Part shown: piece by piece, positions 33,200-40,360 of the stretch
Position numbering within the stretch: position 1 is the first letter of the stretch
Layout: every line of letters begins with the position of its first letter
DNA from: Marinilabilia sp046483585
GTDB lineage: Bacteria > Bacteroidota > Bacteroidia > Bacteroidales > Marinilabiliaceae
Length of the DNA stretch: 43,838 bases
Assembly (NCBI GenBank): GCA_046483585.1
Contig: JAWOCV010000154.1
Coordinates: 1 to 43,838 of the forward strand
Direction: 5' to 3'
Translations under genes and position numbers: made by a program
The notes under the pieces: generated by a model
Seen by the model: the letters and a program-made list of their open reading frames with translations, nothing else
What the model was told of the DNA's origin: nothing
The model's database searches: none

Positions 33200-33207
33200 C
33201 AAAGATA
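33200..33207 (-). promoter_or_regulatory. Candidate -7 box for uvrA
   Basis: Minus-strand TATCTTTG fits TAnnTTTG and would start a transcript near 33194, about 46 bases before the chosen start. No -33 TTG at 20-21 bases. No SOS-type operator was recognised. Confidence 0.4.
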
Positions 33208-33229
33208 ACAAAAATGTAAGTCCTGAAAA

Positions 33230-34252
33230 CTATGACCCGCTGAGGTTTGTTGCCCTGACTTCGTTTTCGCGACGGGGTGCTTCTTCTTCATAAAGAAGGC
33301 CCCCGTCTTCAGGCAATTTGATGCGGTAAGGCTTTCTGCGGGGGTTGGTTAAGAAATTATCCCGAAGCCAGGGATTTAAATCTTTCAGCTCCTTATAAGT
33401 AATGTCATGTTCGATGGCAAAGTCGGCAAAGTCTTTTATGGCTGTGTCCACTTCCACTTCATAGGTGGCGGGCATTTTGTACAGATCTCTTTCCTTTACG
33501 TGGAAACCGTATTTTTCCTGGTTTTCCAGTATTTCTTTAATGGCAAGGAGTCTGAAAACATAACGGCCGGTTTCTTCATTCAGAAGCAGATCGAAGTAGT
33601 TGTCGGTCTTTTGACGGTTCAGCTGACCCAGAATATGGGAACGTCCTGCATTATAGGCGGCAGCAGCCAGTGTCCAGCTGCCAAATTTTTCGTAACTGCT
33701 TTTCAGGAAGCGGCAGGCGGCGGCTGTGGATTTTTCCAGATGATATCTTTCATCAACCTGATTGTTGACCTCCAGCCCATAATCTACGGCCGCACCCCGC
33801 ATAAATTGCCAGGGACCAACGGCTCCGGCCGGGGATCTTGCCCGCATGATCAGTGAACTTTCAGCCAATGCCAGGTACTTAAAATCTTCGGGCACGCCTT
33901 CTTCCTCCAGAATGGGTTCTATTATTGGAAAGTACTTATTGGCGCGTTTGATGAACAGCAGGGTTTGAGACTGCCAATATACATTGACAAGCAATTCACG
34001 GTCCAGACTTTCCCGGATGTAGGACCGTTCTGTCGGTACGGATTCTCCTGCAAACGTCAGGTTCTCAGGAGAAGGCAGTGAAGATATGTTGTAATCTTCA
34101 CTGAAGGCGGCTTCCCTGACTTCCTGGTTTTCTTCGCCCTCACCGTCAGGTGGAGCAGAATATGTAAAAAGGGCCCATGCCAGTATGGCTGACAATATAA
34201 TAGTGGTTCCCGAAAAAAATTTTAATGCAGTAAGTTGATTCCTGGTAGTCAT
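33230..34252 (-). CDS. Membrane-anchored lytic transglycosylase (SLT domain, MltD-like)
   Basis: A 340-residue peptidoglycan-cleaving enzyme forming 1,6-anhydro ends. A membrane span or uncleaved signal lies at residues 9-30 (FFSGTTIILSAILAWALF). The SLT domain (about 105-250) has the catalytic glutamate in LALAESSLIMRARSPAGAVGPWQFM, then YGLEVNNQVDERYHLEKSTAAACRFL and AAAAYNAGRSHI. The C-terminal part (about 275-325) with IEHDITYKELKDLNPWLR and YRIKLP resembles a diverged LysM-type peptidoglycan-binding repeat. It faces the periplasm. It is followed by uvrA on the same strand after 82 bases and probably has its own promoter upstream. Confidence 0.9.
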   Translation of the reverse strand: MTTRNQLTALKFFSGTTIILSAILAWALFTYSAPPDGEGEENQEVREAAFSEDYNISSLPSPENLTFAGESVPTERSYIRESLDRELLVNVYWQSQTLLFIKRANKYFPIIEPILEEEGVPEDFKYLALAESSLIMRARSPAGAVGPWQFMRGAAVDYGLEVNNQVDERYHLEKSTAAACRFLKSSYEKFGSWTLAAAAYNAGRSHILGQLNRQKTDNYFDLLLNEETGRYVFRLLAIKEILENQEKYGFHVKERDLYKMPATYEVEVDTAIKDFADFAIEHDITYKELKDLNPWLRDNFLTNPRRKPYRIKLPEDGGLLYEEEAPRRENEVRATNLSGS

Positions 34253-34332
34253 TCGCTTCCCTTCAAATCGGATTCGTTAATTATGAGACAGATATTTGCT
34301 TCTGTGTACGGAATAAGCACACTTAAGTTCCT

Positions 34333-34340
34333 CAAATTTA
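34333..34340 (-). promoter_or_regulatory. Candidate -7 box for the lytic transglycosylase gene
   Basis: Minus-strand TAAATTTG fits TAnnTTTG, 80 bases before the start codon. There is no matching -33 element. Confidence 0.3.
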
Positions 34341-34378
34341 CGAAATTTTTTAATGGCTGTCTTTGGTTTCGGAAAAAA

Positions 34379-34951
34379 TTACACCAGTCCTGCAAATCCC
34401 ATAAAAGCCAGAGCCATCAGTCCTGCAACGAGCAAGGCGATGGGGGCTCCCTGCATAGCTTTGGGTACATTCACAAGGTCAAGCTGCTCACGGATGCCGG
34501 CAAAAGTGATCAGGGCCAGTCCAAAACCCATGGCCGATGCGCCTGAAAACACCACCGCTTCAATCAGATTGTATTCTTCATTCACAGTCATAATGGCTAC
34601 ACCCAGAATGGCGCAGTTGGTGGTCATCAGAGGGAGAAACACTCCCAGAGCCTGGTAAAGCGGAGGGCTTACTTTTTTGAGAACGATTTCAACCAGCTGC
34701 ACCAATGAGGCGATGACCAGGATAAAGGAGATCGTCTGAAGAAATGTGATCCCGAATGGTTCAAGAATCAGTTGCTGAATAAAGTAGGTGACAATGGTGG
34801 CAATTACCATGACGAAAGTGACAGCACCCGTCATGCCAACGCCGGTAGAAATCTTTTTTGAAACGCCAAGAAAAGGGCAAATGCCCAGAAAATGACTCAA
34901 CACAATGTTGTTGACAAATATGGCGGATATGATGATGATAAAGTAACTCAT
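34379..34951 (-). CDS. rnfA: Rnf complex membrane subunit RnfA
   Basis: A 190-residue integral membrane protein, about six spans, of the RnfA/NqrE family. Characteristic segments are NNIVLSHFLGICPFLGVSKK (residues 14-33, with the cysteine that co-binds an Fe-S centre between RnfA and RnfE), FLPLMTTNCAILGVA (second cysteine) and ASAMGFGLALITFAGIREQL. Together with RnfE it forms the membrane core through which electrons pass between ferredoxin and NAD while Na+ or H+ is moved. Last gene of the operon, 6 bases after rnfE. Confidence 0.94.
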   Translation of the reverse strand: MSYFIIIISAIFVNNIVLSHFLGICPFLGVSKKISTGVGMTGAVTFVMVIATIVTYFIQQLILEPFGITFLQTISFILVIASLVQLVEIVLKKVSPPLYQALGVFLPLMTTNCAILGVAIMTVNEEYNLIEAVVFSGASAMGFGLALITFAGIREQLDLVNVPKAMQGAPIALLVAGLMALAFMGFAGLV

Positions 34952-34957
34952 GGTGTG

Positions 34958-35542
34958 TTATGCTTTTCGTACCTTGTTAATAAATGCTGTCAGATATCCA
35001 AGTGCAATAAAGGCTCCGGGTGCCAGAACAAAAACCAGCATTCCGTAATCTTCGGGGTAAAGTGCGAGTCCGAAAATTTGTCCGCTCCCCAGCAATTCCC
35101 TGACTGCCCCAAGCATGGTTAAGGCCATGGAGAAGCCGAGTCCCATGCCCAGCCCGTCAACCACAGAAGAGACAAAGGTGTTTTTGGAGGCAAAGGCTTC
35201 AGCCCTGCCAAGTACCAGGCAGTTGACAACGATCAAGGGGATGAACAACCCCAGGGCCTCAAACAGTGCAGGAAGATAAGCCTGCATCACCATCTCAACA
35301 ATGGTCACGAAGGAAGCGATGACCACAATGAAGGAGGGAATCCGGACTTTATTGGGGATAAAATCCTTTACCAGAGCCACGACGATGTTCGACATCACCA
35401 GCACAAATGTCGTGGCCAGTCCCATTCCCAAACCATTGACCGCCGATGTGGTGACACCAAGTGTGGGGCACATCCCCAGCAACATAACAAATACCGGGTT
35501 GTCTTTGAAAAAGCCTTTTGTGAAATTTTTCCATTGGTTCAT
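34958..35542 (-). CDS. rnfE: Rnf complex membrane subunit RnfE
   Basis: A 194-residue membrane protein homologous to RnfA and NqrD. Segments NPVFVMLLGMCPTLGVTTSAVNG-like (with the intramembrane cysteine), FIPLIVVNCLVLGRAEAFAS and DGLGMGLGFSMALTMLGAVREL are diagnostic. The frame continues upstream to 35623, but that would run deep into rnfG; the start MNQWKNFTKGFF at 35542 overlaps the rnfG stop by 4 bases (ATGA), the expected coupling. It pairs with RnfA in the pump core. Confidence 0.94.
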   Translation of the reverse strand: MNQWKNFTKGFFKDNPVFVMLLGMCPTLGVTTSAVNGLGMGLATTFVLVMSNIVVALVKDFIPNKVRIPSFIVVIASFVTIVEMVMQAYLPALFEALGLFIPLIVVNCLVLGRAEAFASKNTFVSSVVDGLGMGLGFSMALTMLGAVRELLGSGQIFGLALYPEDYGMLVFVLAPGAFIALGYLTAFINKVRKA

Positions 35543-36246
35543 TGGTTGCCTCCTTCCTGCTGGTTGTTTTCTTTGGTGGTTGCCGAGCTGTAGGAATCGG
35601 CTTCTTCTGTATAGGTTGCCCATGCTTTTTGAACGGCGTCCAGAAATGCCCTTGAACTGATCGTTGCGGCCGTTATGCCATCGATGTCGCCTCCGTCAGC
35701 CGAAACCTCCAGTTCGGTGTTTTCGGGATCTATCCCTACAATACTGTTGCTGTCTCCGGCATCATCGCTTTCGATGCCGAAAAGCCAGTTAAAAAAAGGA
35801 CTGCCTGAAGGACCCTTCTCTTCCTCTGAGGGCTTGAACCATTCGTCCATCTTGCTGCCCAGTCCCGGTGTTTCTGCGTGTTCAAGGACTTCGTAATTAT
35901 TAATGGTGCCATCGGGGAGAATACCCACCATGATCCTGATATCACCGCTATACCCTTTGCTGCTGACGCTCTCGACAGCGACACCTACTTCCTCTCCATC
36001 CTTTTTTGCAGGGAATACTTTTAAGGTTTGGTCGTTGTCTGTGGTTATCTCGTACATCTCCTCAGCAGGGTTGTTATCAAATTCAGGGACCACCAGACGG
36101 ATGGCTTCCTGCTGTTTTCTTTCCCTGGACTGGTTGATCGGTTCTTCGGTGAGTTTGTATATATAACCCAATGATGTTCCGGCCACCATCGTAATGACAA
36201 CCAGTGTTAAAGCCATATTGGGTAATGATGATGCTTTTTTGCCCAT
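35539..36246 (-). CDS. rnfG: Rnf complex subunit RnfG (covalent FMN)
   Basis: A 235-residue protein with one N-terminal membrane span (MALTLVVITMVAGTSLGYIY) and a periplasmic FMN-binding domain. The flavinylation region reads DGDIDGITAATISSRAF, in which the threonine of TAAT-S (usual motif S/T-G-A-T) is the expected covalent site; it has Ala where Gly is usual. The ETPGLGSKMDEWF segment is also typical. An insertion (residues about 140-180, ending VGIDPENTELEV) is somewhat longer than in E. coli RsxG. It carries electrons across the membrane between the flavins of the complex. It overlaps rnfE by 4 bases. Confidence 0.92.
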   Translation of the reverse strand: MGKKASSLPNMALTLVVITMVAGTSLGYIYKLTEEPINQSRERKQQEAIRLVVPEFDNNPAEEMYEITTDNDQTLKVFPAKKDGEEVGVAVESVSSKGYSGDIRIMVGILPDGTINNYEVLEHAETPGLGSKMDEWFKPSEEEKGPSGSPFFNWLFGIESDDAGDSNSIVGIDPENTELEVSADGGDIDGITAATISSRAFLDAVQKAWATYTEEADSYSSATTKENNQQEGGNQ

Positions 36247-36254
36247 TGCTTTTG

Positions 36255-37274
36255 TTATTTTGTGTTTTCGACCCTGGCTGGTTTAACTTTCTCTCCAAAT
36301 CGTTTGGGTTTCATATACCTGTCGATGAGTGGTGTAAATCCGTTCATGATCAGTATCGCAAACGATACTCCTTCCGGGTAGGCTCCGAATACACGTATCA
36401 GAACCGTTAAAACACCGATGCCTGTCCCATACAGAAGCATGCCATATCCCGACATGGGGGAACTGACATAGTCTGTGGCCATGAAAAGGGCGCCTAACAG
36501 AACTCCTCCTGTGAGGATATGAAAGAGAGGTCCGGCATTTGCCGAAGGATCAGTGAGATGCAGAATTCCGGTGAATATGGCGACAGATCCGATCACACTG
36601 ACCGGAATGTGCCATGTGATGATCTTTTTCCAAAGCATGTATATACCCCCAAGAATTAGGGCAATGCCTGCGATTTCACCGGCGCTGCCGCCCATGTTAC
36701 CCATAAAGAGATTTAAATAAGTGGGGATCTCCTGCATTAGCTCGGGAACTGTTGCGCCTGAAGCAACACCTTCTTTGATCACCGAGAGAGGGGTAGCCCC
36801 TGTGGTGGCGTCCAGGTATTGAAATCTTGACTCAACGGGAACGGGCCAGCTGGTCATCTGAACAGGAAAGGAGATGAGCAGGAAGACCCGTCCGACCAAT
36901 GCCGGATTGAAAGGATTATTGCCAATGCCGCCGAAAGACATTTTGCCAATTCCAATGGCTACGGCTGCTCCAATAATAATAAGTCCCAACGGGATGTTGG
37001 AGGGAAGATTGAAAGCCAGCAACAGCCCCGTTACGGCAGCTGATCCGTCCGAAATGGACGGGGTGGTCTTCATCAGGTATTTCTGGATCAGCCATTCGAA
37101 CAAGACGCACGAAACCACAGCGGTCAATGTTACGATGAGTGCTCCTATACCAAAATACCAGATGGAAGCCGCCAGGGCGGGTAAAAGCGCTATGATCACT
37201 CCATACATGTTTTTCTCCACGGAATCGCCCCCGTGGATATGCGGCGATGGAGAAACGACTAACTTTTGGTTCAT
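36255..37274 (-). CDS. rnfD: Rnf complex membrane subunit RnfD (covalent FMN)
   Basis: A 339-residue membrane protein of the RnfD/NqrB family, with about nine spans. Diagnostic features are VVSPSPHIHGGDSVEKNMYGV at the N-terminus (residues 5-25 region), SDGSAAVTGLLLAFNLP, NPFNPALVGRVFLL, the FMN attachment threonine in DATTGATPLS, and ATDYVSSPMSGYGMLLYG. With RnfG it forms the flavin relay of the ion pump. It is separated from rnfC by 161 bases that hold a dispersed repeat, an unusually wide gap for this operon; the next gene, rnfG, follows after 8 bases. Confidence 0.94.
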   Translation of the reverse strand: MNQKLVVSPSPHIHGGDSVEKNMYGVIIALLPALAASIWYFGIGALIVTLTAVVSCVLFEWLIQKYLMKTTPSISDGSAAVTGLLLAFNLPSNIPLGLIIIGAAVAIGIGKMSFGGIGNNPFNPALVGRVFLLISFPVQMTSWPVPVESRFQYLDATTGATPLSVIKEGVASGATVPELMQEIPTYLNLFMGNMGGSAGEIAGIALILGGIYMLWKKIITWHIPVSVIGSVAIFTGILHLTDPSANAGPLFHILTGGVLLGALFMATDYVSSPMSGYGMLLYGTGIGVLTVLIRVFGAYPEGVSFAILIMNGFTPLIDRYMKPKRFGEKVKPARVENTK

Positions 37275-37402
37275 TGTATTTTTGGTTACTTTTTTATTTC
37301 AATAGTTCTTTAAACTTTTACAATAAGCTGTAGATCAATTGTTTCTAATTAAAATCTTGTGTTTGATAAAACGCAGCATATCAGGTCGATACGATTGATT
37401 TT

Positions 37403-37435
37403 AAATCTTATATCTAAAGATCTAACAGTCTATTG
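37403..37435 (-). repeat. Dispersed CAATAGATCGTTAGAT-type repeat, copy E
   Basis: On the minus strand it reads CAATAGACTGTTAGAT then CTTTAGATATAAGAT. It starts immediately after the rnfC stop codon and lies inside the Rnf operon, between rnfC and rnfD. Confidence 0.75.
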
Positions 37436-38764
37436 CTATTTTCTGCTGCGTATGATTTGTCCTACTTTTCCTTTTCCAAGCTTGATGTAGTCGAGCAGGG
37501 GGCGATGGGCCGGACAAGTAAAACTGCACGACCCGCATTCGATGCAGTCCATGATGTCGTCGTCTTCCGCACGGTCCCACAATTCTTTTTTCGTTTCAAT
37601 CATCAGTAGGTAAGGCTCCAGCCCCATGGGACAGGCTGAAATGCATTTGCTGCACCGGATGCAGTTTTCCACAGGAGCCCTGTGGGCTTGTTGGTCTGGC
37701 ATGATCATAACACCAGAGCTCCCTTTTGTTATCGGGACATCCGTGGAGGTAAGGGCTTTCCCCATCATGGGCCCTCCACCCACGATTTTACCGGTGTTAT
37801 CGGGAAGACCGCCTGCGGCTTCGATGAGTTCTTTTACCGGTGTGCCGGTGCGCACCAGGAGGTTGGATGGTTTTGTGATCCCGGCACCGGTTACCGTTAC
37901 CACCCGTTCGAAGAGGGGTTTGTTTTTCTGGACGGCTTCATATACTGCATAGGTTGTCCCAACGTTGTGGACCACTGCCCCTACTTCGATGGGGAGTTTG
38001 CCTGAGGGAACCTGACGTCCGGTAAGGGCATCGATCAGCTGCTTTTCTCCACCCTGTGGGTATTTCACCTTCAGGGCCTGTACTTCAATGCTGTCGTCTT
38101 TGGCCGTGAGTCTTTGAAGGTTTTCGATGGCATCGGGTTTGTTGTTCTCAATGCCGATAATGGCCCTTTCTGTCTTTAAGGCTTTCATGAGAATGTGAAT
38201 GCCAACCACGAGTTCTTCTCCCTTTTCCAGCATAATGCGATGATCGCCGGTAAGGTAAGGTTCGCATTCCACCCCATTGATGATAAGAACTTCACATTTT
38301 TTACCGGGAGGCGGGGAGAGTTTCACATGAGCCGGGAAAGTGGCCCCGCCCATGCCGACGATTCCCATTTCGCTGACTTTTTTGATGATCTCCTCTGAAC
38401 TGAGGGTCACTTCCTTTCGAATGGTTTCAGACCGGTCTATGGTTTCTTCCCATTCGTCCCCATCCACATCGATAATAATAGCTGGTTTCCGGTATCCGGA
38501 AGCATCAACGGTTTCATCCACCTTGAATACTTTCCCGGAAACGGGTGAGTGAATGTTGGCTGACACAAATCCTCCGGAACGGGCGATCAGTTGTCCGGTT
38601 TTTACGAGGTCGCCTTTTTTTACTTCCGGGTTGGCCGGGGCTCCGATGTGTTGTGCCGTTGGTACCGCAACTCTTTTGGGTGGGGGGAGCACCTCTATGC
38701 TTTTTCCGGCTGAGATCTTTTGATCTGCCGGATGAACCCCTCCTATGGAAAATGTTTTAAGCAC
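37436..38764 (-). CDS. rnfC: Rnf complex NADH-binding subunit RnfC
   Basis: A 442-residue peripheral subunit that carries the NAD(H) and FMN sites and two [4Fe-4S] clusters. Segments: GGVHPADQKISAGK at the N-terminus, a barrel-sandwich domain (IHSPVSGKVFKVDE), VGMGGATFPAHVKLSPPPGKK (the NADH/FMN Rossmann-like part, about residues 135-155), NGVECEPYLTGDHRIMLE, and two ferredoxin motifs CIRCSKCISACPMGLEP and CIECGSCSFTCPAHRPL near residues 370-430. It lacks the long repetitive C-terminal extension of E. coli RsxC. It starts 28 bases after the rnfB stop. Confidence 0.95.
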   Translation of the reverse strand: MLKTFSIGGVHPADQKISAGKSIEVLPPPKRVAVPTAQHIGAPANPEVKKGDLVKTGQLIARSGGFVSANIHSPVSGKVFKVDETVDASGYRKPAIIIDVDGDEWEETIDRSETIRKEVTLSSEEIIKKVSEMGIVGMGGATFPAHVKLSPPPGKKCEVLIINGVECEPYLTGDHRIMLEKGEELVVGIHILMKALKTERAIIGIENNKPDAIENLQRLTAKDDSIEVQALKVKYPQGGEKQLIDALTGRQVPSGKLPIEVGAVVHNVGTTYAVYEAVQKNKPLFERVVTVTGAGITKPSNLLVRTGTPVKELIEAAGGLPDNTGKIVGGGPMMGKALTSTDVPITKGSSGVMIMPDQQAHRAPVENCIRCSKCISACPMGLEPYLLMIETKKELWDRAEDDDIMDCIECGSCSFTCPAHRPLLDYIKLGKGKVGQIIRSRK

Positions 38765-38792
38765 GGTTATCTATGATTTTTAGTGGTCTGTT

Positions 38793-39671
38793 TTATTGCT
38801 TACTGTCTGCCGGTTCGTTGGCCGGAGCCTGATCTTTTTCGGGTTTCTTCTTCCGGGGCGGAAAGTTGACTTCAAGTATGGCATTGGTGGGGCATTCCGG
38901 TGCACATTTCCGGCAGAGTTTACATTTTTCATAATCAATGTAAGCCAGATTGTTTTCGAGCGTGATGGCATCAAAGGGACATACCTTTACACATTTGCCA
39001 CAGCCAATACAGGCTACCTCACAAGCTTTTTTCGCTACAGCCCCCTTGTCCTGGTTGACGCAGCTTACGTAGATGCGTCGTCCTTTCGGCCCCTTCTTGC
39101 GCATTTCGATGATGTCTTTCGGACAAGCATCCACACAGGCTCCGCAAGCAACACAATTGTCTTCTATGATTACAGGGAGTCCTGTCTCTTCATCCATGTA
39201 CATGGCGTTGAAATCGCATGCGTCCACACAATCTCCCAGACCATAGCATCCGTAAGAACACCCGGTTTCGCCGCCATACAATGCGGCCGCTGCAGCACAA
39301 GATGGAGCCCCTTCGTATTGATTGATCCTGGGGCGGTGTTCACATGTGCCATTGCAGCGAAGAACAGCTATCATGGGATTCGCTTTGCCTGGCTCTTTTC
39401 CGAGGATCCGGGCAATTTCCTCCATGACTTCAGATCCACCCACAGGGCAATTCAGATCGGAAATATCGTCTGCTTTGACCAGGGCTTCAGCAAAAGCACG
39501 GCATCCGGGAAAACTACAAGCACCACAATTGGCAGCTGGCAGGGCATCCTCCACCTGGTCGATACGGGGGTCTTCGAAAACCTTGAATTTCAGTGAAGCA
39601 AGGTAAAGAATGACAGCTGCAAGAGCCCCCAGGCCTGCCAGTGTCAAGATGGTTATCAGAACAATACTCAT
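38793..39671 (-). CDS. rnfB: Rnf complex ferredoxin-interacting subunit RnfB
   Basis: A 292-residue membrane-anchored Fe-S protein accepting electrons from ferredoxin. One membrane span (residues 4-26), then the RnfB signature cluster DALPAANCGACSFPGCRAFAEALV (about 42-65), followed by many cysteine motifs: GETGCSYGCYGLGDCVDACDFNAM, CVACGACVDACPKDIIE, CIGCGKCVKVCPFDAI and CKLCRKCAPECPTNAI. This gives several [4Fe-4S] clusters beyond the basic set, as in clostridial and Bacteroides RnfB. The C-terminus is Lys/Pro-rich (ending NEPADSKQ). It lies 4 bases after rseC. Confidence 0.95.
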   Translation of the reverse strand: MSIVLITILTLAGLGALAAVILYLASLKFKVFEDPRIDQVEDALPAANCGACSFPGCRAFAEALVKADDISDLNCPVGGSEVMEEIARILGKEPGKANPMIAVLRCNGTCEHRPRINQYEGAPSCAAAAALYGGETGCSYGCYGLGDCVDACDFNAMYMDEETGLPVIIEDNCVACGACVDACPKDIIEMRKKGPKGRRIYVSCVNQDKGAVAKKACEVACIGCGKCVKVCPFDAITLENNLAYIDYEKCKLCRKCAPECPTNAILEVNFPPRKKKPEKDQAPANEPADSKQ

Positions 39672-39675
39672 AACA

Positions 39676-40098
39676 TTACTCCGTAGATGGTTTAACGGTA
39701 AATGAAAATGTTTTCAAAAATTTGCTGTAAAACAGCTTTATGGTAAGGAAATAGGGAACGAGTATTCCGAGAGACAAAAGACCTGCAATGTTTTCGTTCC
39801 GGGTGATGGCGAAGGTAGTGAACAGGGTTGCCAGTAAAAGCATCAGAGGTAAAATATAAGCCCACCATGCCGCATGAAGCCCCAGCTTGCTTTCGCCGAT
39901 GAGAATGACTTTCTCTCCGGGAGAAAGAGTATGGTCACAATAGGCTTCGACAATCTTTTCCTGCATATCGGCGGCAGTACATGCCCCTTTGGCATGGCAT
40001 GAAGCACAGGCCGATTGATTGAGGATGCGTACTTTTACATGATTACCATCTGCCTGTTCTACAATGCCTTCGTGTTCAATATGACGTTTGTCAGTCAT
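39676..40098 (-). CDS. rseC: SoxR-reducing-system RseC family protein
   Basis: A 140-residue membrane protein. The N-terminal part has the family's cysteine motif CASCHAKGACTAADM (about residues 31-45, after HEGIVEQADGNHVKVRI), and the C-terminal half carries two membrane spans (WWAYILPLMLLLATLFTTFAI and LLSLGILVPYFLTIKLFY). RseC proteins are commonly encoded at the head of Rnf/Rsx operons and are thought to help assembly or redox control; the detailed role is not known. It is the first gene of the rseC-rnfBCDGEA operon, with a candidate -7 box 22 bases upstream. Confidence 0.9.
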   Translation of the reverse strand: MTDKRHIEHEGIVEQADGNHVKVRILNQSACASCHAKGACTAADMQEKIVEAYCDHTLSPGEKVILIGESKLGLHAAWWAYILPLMLLLATLFTTFAITRNENIAGLLSLGILVPYFLTIKLFYSKFLKTFSFTVKPSTE

Positions 40099-40119
40099 GG
40101 TTTATCCCGTTGGTGGGGA

Positions 40120-40127
40120 CAAATGTA
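40120..40127 (-). promoter_or_regulatory. Candidate -7 box for the rseC-rnf operon
   Basis: Minus-strand TACATTTG fits TAnnTTTG, 21 bases before the rseC start codon, implying a leader of about 16 bases. No TTG at 20-21 bases. Confidence 0.4.
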
Positions 40128-40360
40128 TATATTTGGGGGTGATTGGTTGCTGAACCGATGTATTTTTTGTTTAGAACAAATTAAAATAACATTTAACAAC
40201 TTGTTGGATTGAATGATAGCGATCGTGGAAAAGATTAATTTAGACGGCTTTGTATTGGGGAAACATTTCTTTAATCATTGTTGAATCCCATCAAATAGGA
40301 GACACAGAGGTCCGGAGAAAACCGGCCTGCCGATTTACCACCTCACGATTTTATCGATGT

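Noticed and set aside
33148..33291. Longer uvrA frame starting at 33291 with a 48-residue N-terminal extension
   Set aside because: The extension overlaps the end of the lytic transglycosylase gene, contains a -7 box at 33200-33207, and UvrA proteins normally begin close to the IEVLGARVHNLQNI segment.
35543..35623. Longer rnfE frame from 35623
   Set aside because: It would overlap rnfG by 85 bases and adds a basic, non-membrane extension; the start at 35542 gives the usual RnfE N-terminus and a 4-base coupling overlap.
38796..39596. 266-codon plus-strand frame opposite rnfB
   Set aside because: Cysteine- and threonine-rich shadow of the Fe-S motifs of RnfB; no start context or promoter.
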